From assembly GCF_020382885.2 (NCBI RefSeq), contig NC_058512.1:1425001-1489000 (forward strand): 64,000 bases of DNA, in the 5' to 3' direction. The translations under genes were made by a program, and so were the position numbers. Source of the DNA: Scatophagus argus. Taxonomy: Eukaryota > Chordata > Actinopteri > Scatophagidae. The notes under the pieces were generated by a model. That model ran no database searches and was not told the origin of the DNA. It worked only from the letters and a program-made list of their open reading frames with translations. Within the stretch, counting starts at the first letter, position 1; each line of letters opens with the position of its first letter. This document shows, piece by piece, positions 19,430 to 44,195 of this stretch.

Positions 19430-19840
19430 AAAATTAGATGAGAAGATTGTTAACACTTTCATCATCTGTATGCTAAATATGAAGCAAGCAAGCTTAGCTT
19501 AGCACAAAAACTGGAGACAGGCAGAAACAGCTAACCTGGCTCTGCTCAAAGTTTAAAAGTCCACTTAACACTTCCTCTAAAGCTCATTAATTAACACACT
19601 GAATCTTGTTTGTTTAACCTGCTTACAAACATAAACTTCAAGACGTGAAGTTGTGGTTTTACAGCCAGGGACTCGTCATAAAGTGACAGAGACAGGCAGA
19701 CAGAGAGAAGCTAGTTGTTTCTATCTGTTTCCAGTGTGTATGCTAAGCTAAGCTAACTGCCTCGTAGCTCAGAAATGAAAGGCATCAATCTTCTCATCGT
19801 ACTTAAAGCAAAAAAAGCAAACAAGCTCAACTGCTTTGCA
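19430..19840. mobile_element. Fold-back element copy (degraded)
   Basis: It contains AGCTTAGCTTAGCACAAAAA near 19490 and, facing it, TATGCTAAGCTAAGCTAACT near 19740, followed by CATCAATCTTCTCATCGTAC. This is the same layout as the complete copy at 23896, but the termini are eroded. Confidence 0.6.
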
Positions 19841-22216
19841 ACACAAGAGTCAAACACAACTTAGCAGCTAATTCTGTTTAACATTAAAGACTTTTCACAG
19901 TATTTCTATGACCCTGTTCAGAACCAAAACAGTTTGGTCCTTTTATCATCAGACTCAAAATATGTAGAAATGCCCTCATCAAAATTGGAACTGAACTGTG
20001 CGTTAAGACTTACAGTAACTCAGTGGAAACAAATAAAAAGCCCGGAGTAACTTCCGACACAGAGTTTAGACATTAGTCCACAGTGCTGCCACAGCTTCAA
20101 CAGTGAGGAAGCTGCTCACAATAAACACAATACACAGTGTGTGTGTCGTCCTTCAACTCCAACTGCAGTGTTTTCAACAACCAAAGACAAAAACAATAAA
20201 AAATACCAACTAAATGTCAAATATAAATAAATATAACCATAAAATAAATACTTTAATATCACACTTGTGAATTAAATAATTCAAAACATTTTGACTTGGT
20301 CAAGAGGTAGACCAGGAAGACGACACCCACCTTCACATCACTAACATGGACTTAAAGGACCAGACCGGTGTTTTTGTTGGAGCCTCTGAACTACAAATCA
20401 GGTGTAATTTATATCACAGCTGACTTTGTTTTTATGTTTTCTTTTCAGACAGCCATCGGTTTCAATTTCTTTCTGCTGGTTGTAAAAGTCACTTCTACAG
20501 AGTTTAATTATTATCAGTTAATAAATTCATGAAGGCAAAAGGATATCATTGCTTAATGAATTAAATTTAAATTGTGCCTAAACAAAAAAATTGCAGATTA
20601 TTACTTTCATTTCCTTATTCTGTCTTTAAATGGCAAATTAATAATCATGTTTTAAAATGCAAGAGCGCAATTAAATTTAAAAAATAACGTTGAAAAGTGT
20701 AGTGTTGATTTCTCGTTTGTGTCCTGTTTTTTAAAAATGGACATTTCAAGTTTGCTTTAGATTAAAAATGTACGTGTTAGTGTGAAGACGTGTCTGCTGG
20801 AGATTAAGGTTGTGTCCGCAGAGCAGCACCGGGAGCTCTGATTGGCCGGTTGTCGTGTGCTGCAGCATCATGACATTCAGAAAAGAATAGAAACTGATGG
20901 ATGCTTTCAAATTGGTAAAAGACTCCAGAAATCTGACAGAAGTCCGGCATGGTTTGCAGCAGTGGCTGCTGACTGTTGGTACAGTGAGTCTGGTCTGCTG
21001 GTAGCTGAGCTGAACCACTGACAGCTCAGCACAGACAGACAGGTCGTTCATTCACCTGGCGACCTGTGACCACACCTGACTGAAATCATTCTTACCGGAA
21101 ACAAACCCTTGAATGTTAACTGTGCGGTTAAGTTTCACGCTTCGGAAAAACAAATGGAAACAAACTAAATAAGAAGGCGACGACTGATTCCTCTTCACAG
21201 CCGACACAGCGCCAATCCGAACATGTCAGGTGGGACGTGGGTCTGCTGTCGATGTCTTCCCAGTGATGACTTAAAGGCTCAGTTCACATAAATTACATAA
21301 AAACCCCCACCTGTCAAACAGTTTCAGTTTTATGTCCAGAGGATTTGAGATATCTGCCTCTGAAACGCAAAGGAGGTGAATTTTGTTTGAGACTCTCTTT
21401 TGTTTTTCCTTCCCTCTCTTTTCTTTTTTACTGAGCACACACAGTGCCGGCTGTGTACTGTACTATTAGCATCACGACGATGATGACTAGATTGTTTGTC
21501 TGTGCCCAGCTGGTAAAATCTGTCTTCCTGTCCTGGGTACAGCCGTGGTGGTTGCAGTTGACCAGACTGTCTAAAATCGTGTAACCTCAGGATTTGTATG
21601 TTACCGTCTGATTTGAATCGGGCTGACATCACAGATGGCACTGATGTTGCGATCGCATCCCGCTGGATGGATGTTGTGTCTTCCCGTTAGCTGGCTGAGG
21701 GCCGTTGGAAGTGAGCAACAGCAGCCCAGTCATTGTGATTGACCCACAGATCTCACTGCTAAGCTAACGGCTGTCAGACAGAAGATGTTCTCGATGGTGC
21801 GTTTCACAGTGAGGTCTGAAGATGATCCACAGACACTGGGAAATTATTTCTGTAAAGATGCATTGCTGCTGAGTTAATCTGTCACTGAGGCGAAGGTAGA
21901 AATCTCAAACCCTGGAGAAAACATGTCTTCCTGTAAGGTGGGTGAACTGATCCTTTAAGAACACACACTCAGACGACCCCGTCCACCTAACACACCACTG
22001 CTCCCTGTGCTTCTGCCCTCATGGAGTCTGTTCTTTCCAGTGTCGGGAGGGGAACATGCAGGAGGGGGTCGAGGAGGATCTCAGTTCGATCCTCAGCGCC
22101 CAGACCACAGACGTCTACAGAGAAGTTCAGAAGAAGACAAGCAAACAGGAACAAGACGTGGTGCGAGTGTGCGAGTGCCATGTGATCGGGTGAGCGCACA
22201 GGTAGCTTAGTTGTAG

Positions 22217-35277
<13,061 letters not shown>

Positions 35278-35307
35278 GTTTGTTTCTCTGCTGGGCGACC
35301 TGGGCGC

Positions 35308-35315
35308 TGACGTCA
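35308..35315. promoter_or_regulatory. Full palindromic CRE (TGACGTCA) in cnnm4 5' region
   Basis: A perfect 8-bp cAMP-response element lies 31 bp before the chosen cnnm4 start codon, in GC-rich promoter-like sequence. A second copy is at 35848-35855. The site overlaps the possible upstream ATG at 35316. Confidence 0.5.
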
Positions 35316-35354
35316 TTTACTCATGTCCGAGCGGCTCCGCCTCCCGCCGCGCCA

Positions 35355-35393
<39 letters not shown>

Positions 35394-35593
35394 GTTATCA
35401 CCGCCTACCGGACAGCGGCAGGTAGAGCCAGTAAACACACACACACGGTTTATTTTGATGCTCACACCGCTGCAGCAGGTGAAGGTAAACAGCTCCAGAT
35501 GACACCCTGCGTCACCCCGCGCTCACCCCCGCCTCGCCCCCTCACTCCGCGGGCTTATTAACTGACAGGCTCGGGGCAATGCGGCACACAGCG

Positions 35594-35625
<32 letters not shown>

Positions 35626-35847
35626 CGGCCAGCGGTTTCTCATCCAATTGTATCCGGAGCCAGCTGCTGTTATGTAAAGGCACATGGCTTCTGTGGGCCC
35701 CCATCACCTCCACCCCCCCGTCCCTCCCCCTCCTCCTGCACCATCCCGCATCCCTCTGGCAGCGCGCCCGGCCTGCTGACTGCAGACACACTGTGTTCAG
35801 ACAACAACAAACACAACACAAACGGCGCGTCTGCTGAGTGTGCGAGC

Positions 35848-35855
35848 TGACGTCA
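35848..35855. promoter_or_regulatory. Second full CRE (TGACGTCA) upstream of cnnm4
   Basis: A perfect CRE palindrome about 570 bp before the cnnm4 start codon, beyond a CTG repeat and a GC-rich stretch. It pairs with the one at 35308-35315. Confidence 0.45.
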
Positions 35856-36889
35856 CTTTGAGTTAAAGTGCCGCTGTGTCAGGTGAGAGACACCTGATGC
35901 TTCCGACCTCATTACAGTGAAGTCCTTTTTAATGTTTAATTCATCAGTACGTCCTGACACTCAGCGGTTATGTAATACAGTCAACAACGTTTTCCTGTGA
36001 CCGAGTCCACACCGCCACCTGGTGGCCACAGCAGCCCACGTCAGCCTGCTTTTTCCAGATGGAAGAAAATGACTGAAGTGCCTCCAGAAATGTGGGATAT
36101 GTGCCCAACAGGGAAGCTTTCACACTAAATAAAGGTTGCACTTAAATATTTTTCATTTTATTTTGCTTTTGGAGATCCAGCTGGCTGGTTTTCACATGTA
36201 GAAGTTGTTTTTAAAACTCATGCAGACAACAAGCGATGTTTTTGTGAAGATCAACATGGAGGCTAAGAGACTTTTATACTGACAGTTTATTTCCTTGTGC
36301 TGCTGCTGTGAATGAAAGAGCTTCTCCTGATCCTGTTGCTGGTTTTTTGAGCCACGTGAATCGATCTGATGTTTCAGTGTCACCTGCACATCCGGGAGGA
36401 GCTCGGCCTGAAACGACTCTGCATTAAATATTTACCAGCACCAAAAATAAAGCTTTATGGATCTGCGGTGGCCTCTGATCAATTTTCCAACTGATCTAAG
36501 TTTGCCCCTAAAGTCCAGCAGACTCAGTTAACAGGATGAACAACAATCAACAACAAAAATCAGTTTCTTATCAATACACAATTTATTAGAAGTTGAAATC
36601 AAATGCAAACTGAACGTAACTGAACAATTTCATAAATTAAAAATAAATCATCTTATTTTGTTGACATGACAGTAGTTTATAATGGTTTTAAAGGCTGCGT
36701 TTATACGTCACATATCAGGTTTATTATCAGTATCCTTCACTTCAGTGCGAGAGTGAAGGATGTGAAATTCTGGTTTAAAATGTTGTTGAAACAGGTTCTC
36801 CAAAATAATCTTTATGTCACTGCTGTCCTAAAATGTCCCGGTCAGATATTGTAAATCTTTACACTTTGTAACTGTATACCTGGCACTTA

Positions 36890-36985
36890 CTGCTTATTGC
36901 ACTTCTGGTTAGATGCCAAACTGCGTTTCGTTGCATTGTACTTGTACATGTGTAATGACAATAAAGTTGAATCTAATCTAATCTA
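36890..36985 (+). mobile_element. L2-type LINE 3' end
   Basis: GCGTTTCGTTGCATTGTACT, then AATGACAATAAAGTTGAATC and a tail of TCTAA repeats: the same terminus as at 2921, in the other orientation. Confidence 0.6.
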
Positions 36986-37593
36986 ACGTGAAACACGACT
37001 GGATTATCTGCCCAAAACCGCCCCCCTCGGGGGCCCCACAGCATCGGCCCCGTCAGAGATTGCTGAGATTTCTTTGTTAAGACTGCATGAACCACTAAAC
37101 TAAAGTAACAGGGGCCTGATACTTATCTTCAGTTCCTGAAGAGTAACTTAATACTCTGAGTCTTGTTTTTGCTGCCCTCTAGTGGTTTCACTTCTCAACT
37201 TTCTGCTTGTGATGTAGACGTGTACTCCAGGATGTGTCGGTACTGCGTGACATCACTCAGTGTGTGTACATGCACCTTAAATAACGCAGTCTGGTTTCTC
37301 CTAAACATCACATTAACAAGAAACCCGGCGTCTGCGATCCGGGTGGAGGATGAGACAAACACACACACCCTGACGTGGTTACAGCCGTTAACGGACATGA
37401 AACGTTCAACCAGCACGAGCAGTGAAACTCTGCTTTCCAGCAGCTAACTACTAATTATGATCCAAGACATGCACGGAGTTGGAGAAATGGTGGCGTCAGT
37501 GGGTGCCCACGGCTCATTTTTTGCCCCGGAGGGCCCCCACAGAGGGTTAACCCGGCCCTGATGTTTTCGGTCACACGGGGATCTGGGATTTCC

Positions 37594-40500
37594 TCACTGC
37601 AGCCTCTGGTCTCCTCTGCTGCGTGGACTCTGCACCTGACCGTCCGGAGGAGGAAGAACCTCCACCTTGTAGCTCACCCTCTTGGACTGAAGGATGCTGT
37701 AGCTGTTGTCGAAACACAGCACGTCTGCACCAAACGAAAGACAAAGTCAACAACACCATTTCACGGATTTAACGGTTACATCATCCTGGGAAGCTCACTC
37801 ACAAAGAGTTAGAGGAGAAAACTGATGCTGGTCTCGGGTCTATTAAATATAAAGACACACACTGGTTAGCTTAGCTTAGCATAAAGACTGGATAAAGGGG
37901 GAAACAGCTAGCCTGGCTCTGTCCGAAGGTGAGAGGAACAGCCCAGTGGTTGTTTTGTGTCAGACCATTTCTTGCCAGATTATTTCTTAAGAAATATCTT
38001 AAACCTATGAGACCTAACGCGTTACTTAGATGGATTTCATTACCATCACCAGCCCGATAACTTTGTCACCGACGCATGTAATCTAACAACCCTCATCCTT
38101 TATCAGGGAGTGTGACTCACAGACTCCGGCCTCGGGACAGGTGAGGCAGTTGTCTTCAGGGACCAGGTGTGCATTGTAGCGTTCACTGGGCAGAACCTGC
38201 AGCATCTCGGTCACTTTCTGACCGGCGCCCTGTTTGGTGCGCCTGTACACGCCGAACCCGATATCTGCTCCATCGCTGGCAAACTGCCATCTGGGAAGAG
38301 ACAGAGGATGACTTTAAAGCTGCTAAAGAGGCCTCAAACAGAAAACAAAGGTTATATTAGTTCAGAATTTAAGCTTAAAAAAAGGTTTTGTACCTCAGAA
38401 GGCTGCTGGGTGCTTTAACGTCGTATTCCAGCTGGAAGACGGAGCCGCGGCTGATGGTCACGCTGCTGTCGTACTGAATCTTCACCGAGTCCTGAACGTA
38501 GTACGACCTGGGCACTGTGCCGCCATATTTGATCTGCAACAAGACGCAAAACATCCGTCACTTCAGTCGCCATCATCATCCAGAAAGACATCGCAGCTCT
38601 CAGGTGCTGCTCCATCAGTCCGTTCTCACCATGGTCCTGCAGCGAGGGTCTCCATCCGGATCAGTCAGGGCTCCTCCGTACACCACAGGAAGCTGCTCCG
38701 GATCAATATGTGCACGTAACACTTCCTGCCAGTTACCTACAAACAGTGGAACGTAACCACCATGAGGTGTGGTGCAATACTTGTGTCTGAAACATTCATG
38801 TCCCTCACAGGAGGAACAGTAATCTCAGTCTGGTGATCAGTTCAAGGTTCCCTGTGGAGTTTTGAACCTTTAGCAGCACTAACGTTAGCATTTAGCCGCA
38901 CACAGCTGCTGCCTTGTTTTCACACTCTGGGATGAAAAAGAAAAGTCGTCTTACTTCCTAAAACGATGATCTTGCGTCGCGTTTCTTCACACAGGAAGTG
39001 TTTGATTAGGTTGTAGGCCATGGGAAACATTTTGGGAGCTGCAGCAAAGACAGAAAATCAGGTAGGAATTTCAGATCAAACCCAAAATCATAAACACACA
39101 GTGTGGAAGCAAATCAGACCAAGAGCCACAAAGGTTCAGATCTGCTGCAGTACCTTTGATAAGAAACACCCTCTTCAGCCCCTCTGGATAGTTCTCTTCA
39201 AACATGGTGAGGATCTAAACGAGAGGAATGGAGTGATAATGAGATGCAGTGATTTCCTTTGGATCAGCGGACGGATGAAACGAAGTGAGTGGCTGACAAA
39301 CCTCTCCGTAAGTCTCAATGGCAGGTTTCCAGATGTGCTTCAGTCCGAGTCCTTCGCAGTCGTAGATCAGAGTGATGGATTCGACGTTCTTCCCCAGCTG
39401 GGAAACAAGACGAGAGGCGACAGTTCGGGTGAGGAGACACAAACAAAAAGAGGGGAGGAAATGAGTGAAGAGGACACAAATAGGAAGAAGAGGAAATCAG
39501 ATGGGAAAACAAAGGAAATGAGGGGAGACGAGATGAGAAACAAAAGTGGAGAGAAGATGAAAGAGAGGAGAGGAGATGAGGATAGGAAACCAAAGGAGGA
39601 CCTTCTTAGACTGACTGCGACACTCCCTCTGCAGCATCTCTGTGTGGAGGATCTTCGTCTTCATGAAGTCCTGTTTGGTCGCTGACAGCAGGAGACCTTT
39701 GGGATCCAGAGGACCAACCACGTCGTACCAGATGGGACTTCCCTCTTTGTCGTATCCACACATCCCTCCAGACACGTACTTCTCAATCACCTGACGAGAA
39801 GGTGAGGAAACGTCTCCGTTATCACCACGGAGTGACACCTCCAGCCGAAAATGTGCTTATTTTTTGTCTCTTTCAAGCTGCAAATAGACAGGCTTCACAT
39901 ACAGTATGTTCATGAGTTAGAAAAGAAAAGAGAAAGAACCGACTCCTCTTCGTCCTCACAAAGTCCACATAAACCACAACCCGTTTCTAACCAACTTCTG
40001 TCAGTAGGTAAACTGGTTTCAGACACATCGCAGGTCGTCGTGTAAATGCACTGAAATGGCGTGTGCGTGTTACACAGGACGTGTACCTCTGGAGGTTTCC
40101 AGTCTGATATGATGGTGTCCACTTTCATCTTCCTCCTGAACTCCAGGTGCTGCAGAGGGAGGGAGGGAGGCGGGGCTCAGAAACATGCTGACCAATCAGC
40201 TTACAGAGGAAATAAAGTGACTGATTTTTAAAACGCGACCTCACCTTTCTGATCATGGCTTCAGCCTTCTGAGCATTGAAGCTTCGGGCTGAAAAAATAA
40301 AGAAAAAATTGTTAGAAAAGCAGAGATTTGATTTAAAGGCCGTTGTGCCAATTTCATCAGCAGTGAACGTAGAACATTTGCTTTTAAAGATTAAAGATTA
40401 AAGTGACATATTTTGTCATTGGAGGGAACTCACTCCAACGAAATTTGTTCTCTGCATTTAACCCACCCAAGTGACGTGCACACACACACAGCAAACCCGG

Positions 40501-43500
40501 GGCAGTGGGCGACCGCGTGCAGCGCCCGGGGAGCAGTGGGGGTTAGGTACCTTGCTCAAGGGTACCTCAGCCATGGACACCGGGATGGGGAATCGAACCA
40601 GCGATCCACCGGTTACGGGTCCGACACCCTAACCGCTGATCCACGACTGCCCCTTGAGTTAACAGTGTTAAATGAAATCCTGTTTATCTTCTGTGAACAG
40701 GTATTTGAGTTAACTGGACTGAGCTGTTTGGGGACAAACTGATTTTGGTTTAACATAAGAAAAACAAAATACAAAGCTAACTATTGATTCTTTGCTAATC
40801 ATTAGCGATCCATGAAAGCTGCAGCAGTGCTAGACTAACAATAATCACAGAGTAGAAAACCTGATGCCCTGAATTCGATTATGTTTGCCTGTTAGTCCAG
40901 CAAAGTTAGCAGCTAAGGTAAATATTGGACCACAGAGTCCCTCATTGATCCGAGCCTCCCTGACCTGTGGCCCAGAGGAGTGAAGACTCAACCAGACATC
41001 CTCCCTAAACACACTTGATTTGTACTGCAAGTCATGCAGATATGAACCTAAACTGCGTTTATTCCACCAGCAGAGACGATAACTTGCACTTGTCTTATCG
41101 GTTATTGATGGTTTAGCCGACTCGGCTCGGTTCTCTCTGCAGTTTTATTGACGTCAAAAGTTTTGCACAGAGTAAAACAAACATTTACTGAAGGATAAGA
41201 CGACAGAGTTCAAAGCCTCCTGGCTGAGTAAATAATACAAAATACACTCTCATGGCCACGGCGTCAAGAGACAAGAAATATATTACAGATTAACCAAGGA
41301 AACACAGGACATGTCATCACTTATGCAACTTAGCTGTTAGCTTAACCTAAAGCAACGGAGGTTGCTAGCTTAGCTTAGCTTAGCATAAAAACATCTGGCA
41401 TAACACTGTCCCTCACTAATTAAAACATCATGTCTTGTTTGTTCAATCCATAAATGAAAATGCACAAGCGAGGTTAGCTGTTTCCCACTGTTTCCAGTCT
41501 TTATGCTAAGCTAAGCTAACTGAGCTTCACAGTTAGCGTACAGCCATGAGGGTGGCATTAATCTGCTCATCTAACTGTGGCAAGACACAGAATAAGCACA
41601 TCTGACAGGACGTCAAAGCACGGCGAAAAATCCTCCACCATGAAGGCTGTAATCGGTTTCACGTCATACGGACCGGAGCTTCTGTTGTTTAGCCTGTCAT
41701 TACTGATGAACGGGGTGGACAAAATAATAGAGACATCAGCCTTCAGATCAGCACCACAAGCGCTCGTCCAGCTGCGACGAGACTAACACTGTTTAACAGG
41801 CTGCTACCACCTTCTGAAACACTAAAGCTGGTTTCACAGAGAACCGACCGACACGACGAGCTCGCTGCACTCGTGCTAATTACCATTCGAAAAGCCCTGA
41901 AGTGATTTGGGCGGGTTGCATTCTGAGAGGAGCAGCTGAGAGTTAGTTTCCACTGAGGTGAAGACACTGATGTCATGTTTATTAGCCCATCAGGTAACCA
42001 TCATGTGAACAGACAACAGACCCAGCGGATCCTTTCAGCTGATGCTCACTGTGGTGTCAAGCAGGTGAAGGCGCTTTAAAGAAGCGGTGCAGGTGAGGGG
42101 TCACGAGGGGTTCGGCAGCCATCGATACCAAAAGCTTCCAGCTCTGGTATTTCTCACAGTCCTGCACTGAAACTGGCCCAACACGGGAACAGGTTTGTTT
42201 AAACATCAGAGGAGACGTGAGCGTAGCCTCAGGCGCTAACTGCCACAGGCATCCACGACATTTTGAAAATCGACAGCCAGTTAACTACTGTGTTTCCCTC
42301 TCATCGCTTTCCACGTTTCTCTCATTCAGCGGCGAACTTAAACTGAACTCTAAGCCCTGCATTCCAAATCCTATTGCAGTAAAAGTACTGCAGTAAAATG
42401 TCTCTGTGGCTGAAATTAGATGAACCATCAGGGTTTCGGCAGCTGTTTGAACTTTTAACTACTTTGCATAATGTTTAGTCCAGTGGTTCCCAACCTGAGG
42501 GGTCAGGCCCCTCCAAAGGGTCACGAGATGCTTCTGAGGGGTCGTCACATGACTAATGGGACACAAATCTGTCTTCACTCTCTGGACTTTTCTTAAAATA
42601 TTTTTTAAATAATTATACCTCTTTGTACCAAAAGCAATCGTTTAAATGAAACCATGTGAGAAGCTTTGAATGTCATGGACCCAATGACCTCATGACGAGG
42701 GACCAAACCTGCCACAGTTTGTATTCGGAGCTGGAAGAAGAATAATAAGTGAATAATAAGTCATTTCAGAAAAGAAACGAGCAGTTAGTTTAATTTCATC
42801 AATTTACAGCCTGTGAATCTTATTATTTGTCTCTACACTGAAGTTGTTTGGTCTTCTCGGTCTCATGAGGCTTTGGCAGCAGGTCTGTTCTGCCTGCATC
42901 GTACCCACACAGACACAACAGTAAACAACAAAGGCAGTAAAAGCAGCCTGTGCAGGTTTCGGGCTGCGGGCCTCACCTCGGAGCCAGCGGAGGAGGTAGT
43001 GGTCCTGCTGTGCAGGCAGGTCGGAGAGGATGTCCTGGATCCTCACCCGAAACTGCAGGCGGAGAACCGGAGGGAACATAAACATCACAATGCAAAGTAC
43101 TTCATCAGTTCAGGCGGTTGATACCACGTAGCTTAGCTTAGCACAAACAATGGAAACATGTGATATTAAAGTAATCTCTGTGAATAAATATATTTCTCAA
43201 ACCTTTTCTTTAGCTGAAAGTCCTGTATTTTAATAACTGAACTTTTCCACTTTTTCATTTGTGAAGCTTTGCAGTTTTTCCTAACAGCAACGTTACATTA
43301 AACATGTCAGGATTTTAGACAACTAATTTCTTTTAACTTGAAAACTGAGCTTACACACACGTGAGATTTCACAGAAATATCTGAGTAAAACTGCCCTCGC
43401 AGATCCTGAAGTTTGAGTACTAATACAGCAGTATGAAAAGTACAAGTCCAGCATTAAAAGTTTTACTTAAGCACAGAAGTACTAACAAAGTATAAAATCC

Positions 43501-43716
43501 CTCTGGCTGTAAAAACCCTGCAGACAGCTGAAGCCGCCGTCGTGTTGCCACAACAAAAGCAACCATGGACACGACAAAGCACAGGTACACTGCAGACCCT
43601 TCAGCAAAATCAGAGGAATCATACTTGAATATTCAAATACATATATTTTAATTTATTTTTACCTCAGTTAAGATTTCATCCTGCTTTGTGCTCAAGTCTC
43701 CGATTCGTCCACTCAT
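37594..43716 (-). CDS. SEC14-like lipid-binding protein, SEC14L2/3/4 group (12 exons)
   Basis: Exons in gene order: 43663-43716, 42977-43052, 40245-40288, 40087-40149, 39602-39790, 39302-39397, 39154-39214, 38955-39038, 38630-38736, 38394-38533, 38121-38290, 37594-37724. The total is 1215 nt, 404 aa, against 400-406 aa in mammalian SEC14L2/3/4. The start [12 protein letters not shown] is the family N-terminus. CRAL-TRIO-N is about residues 1-60, the CRAL-TRIO lipid pocket about 75-245 ([48 protein letters not shown]) and the GOLD domain about 265-375 ([24 protein letters not shown]). These cytosolic proteins bind and move hydrophobic ligands such as tocopherol, squalene and phospholipids. L2, L3 and L4 cannot be separated here, so no symbol is given. 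Exon 5 uses an odd donor, AAG/GTCCTC. Intron 2 (about 2.7 kb) holds a SINE and a fold-back element. Confidence 0.9.
37862..37950. mobile_element. Fold-back element fragment in SEC14L last intron
   Basis: GGTTAGCTTAGCTTAGCATA, then AAACAGCTAGCCTGGCTCTG: the first arm of the family only. A still shorter piece (GTAGCTTAGCTTAGCACAAA) is at about 43127-43155. Confidence 0.5.
40384..40653 (-). mobile_element. tRNA-derived SINE with LINE-like 3' tail
   Basis: Read on the minus strand it starts GGGGCAGTCGTGGATCAGCG, contains a box A-like GGATCAGCGGTTAGGG and a perfect RNA polymerase III box B (GGTTCGATTCC). After a body of about 200 nt it ends CAATGACAAAATATGTCACT with a short AATCTTT repeat. It lies in SEC14L intron 2 in the same orientation as the gene. 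Confidence 0.75.
41340..41615. mobile_element. Fold-back element copy in SEC14L intron 2
   Basis: GCTAGCTTAGCTTAGCTTAG (about 41367) faces TATGCTAAGCTAAGCTAACT (about 41502), followed by the family end CTGCTCATCTAACTGTGGCA. Both arms are present; the terminal repeats are eroded. Confidence 0.6.
42481..42560 (+). mobile_element. hAT-like terminal fragment
   Basis: CAGTGGTTCCCAACCTGAGG, then GGGTCACGAGATGCTTCTGA: the common start of vertebrate non-autonomous hAT elements. The other end was not found. Confidence 0.4.
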
Positions 43717-43783
43717 GTCTGCTGTGCTGCTCCAACAGAGGCTGACTGTGAATGAAGTGAGCAGGAGGGAAGAGCAGGTAGAC

Positions 43784-43817
43784 GAGCAGCAGCAGCAGCA
43801 GCAGCAGCACCACGCCT

Positions 43818-43861
<44 letters not shown>

Positions 43862-43864
43862 CTC

Positions 43865-43895
<31 letters not shown>

Positions 43896-43897
43896 CT

Positions 43898-43929
<32 letters not shown>
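43784..43929. repeat. (CAG)n and composite (CA)n minisatellite
   Basis: (CAG)n at 43784-43808, then three (CA)n blocks separated by the spacer CGCCTCCA (at about 43811, 43859 and 43892). It lies about 70-210 bp upstream of the SEC14L start codon. Confidence 0.85.
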
Positions 43930-43932
<3 letters not shown>

Positions 43933-44079
43933 AGGCAGCAGAGGAACAAAGAAAGCAGTGACACCAAAGTGTACAAAGTTGAAGTCCTGCATTCAAGTAA
44001 AAGTATAAAAGTATTACCACCATCTTATCAATTAGTATTATTTATTAAAGCTAACTTGGATAAACTAATTAGAATCTAG

Positions 44080-44092
44080 AGGTCAAAGGTCA
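44080..44092 (+). promoter_or_regulatory. Perfect DR1 nuclear-receptor element AGGTCAAAGGTCA
   Basis: Two AGGTCA half-sites spaced by one base, 364 bp before the SEC14L start codon. DR1 is the consensus for RXR heterodimers (PPAR) and HNF4. A second copy is 103 bp further upstream. Confidence 0.45.
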
Positions 44093-44182
44093 GTGCGACC
44101 TCACAGGACGCTAATTCAGACTTCACTTCACCCAAATGTCTAACAGGATAAAATGATAAACTTAAGATATTTTCCATTCAAA

Positions 44183-44195
44183 AGGTCAAAGGTCA
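44183..44195 (+). promoter_or_regulatory. Second perfect DR1 element AGGTCAAAGGTCA
   Basis: An identical 13-mer to the one at 44080, 467 bp before the SEC14L start codon. Sequence around it (CACTGTGACATCATGATG) looks like part of a dispersed fish repeat, so the site may have been brought in by a mobile element. Confidence 0.45.

Larger units (their letters stand above)
15790..22216. other. cnnm4 to cnnm3 interval: cnnm4 3' UTR, repeats, cnnm3 promoter
   Basis: About 6.4 kb with no recognisable exon. It includes fold-back-element copies (about 18970-19155 and 19430-19840), a possible degraded hAT element (about 17786-18140), a (CA)n tract at 18608-18627, and a GC-rich stretch just before the cnnm3 start (about 15790-15960) with GC-box-like CCCCGCCC and a YY1-like GGCGGCCATTTTGG at about 15903-15916. 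The part next to 22216 is the cnnm4 3' UTR, of unknown length. Confidence 0.65.
35278..37593. other. SEC14L to cnnm4 interval: 3' UTR, L2 tail, cnnm4 promoter
   Basis: The left part (35278-35900) is GC-rich promoter-like sequence with two CREs, a (CA)n tract at 35355-35392 and a (CTG)n tract at about 35600-35627. The right part holds an L2-type LINE 3' tail (about 36890-36985) and the SEC14L 3' UTR. AATAAA occurs on the minus strand at 36582-36587 and 36157-36162, either of which could end the SEC14L transcript. No gene was seen. Confidence 0.6.

Noticed and set aside
40570..40653. Possible tRNA gene
   Set aside because: It has box A- and B-like sequences, but no cloverleaf can be drawn and it is joined to a SINE body and tail.
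43784..43929. CRISPR-like alternation of repeats and spacers
   Set aside because: The units are simple CA blocks split by CGCCTCCA; this is a composite microsatellite in a vertebrate genome.
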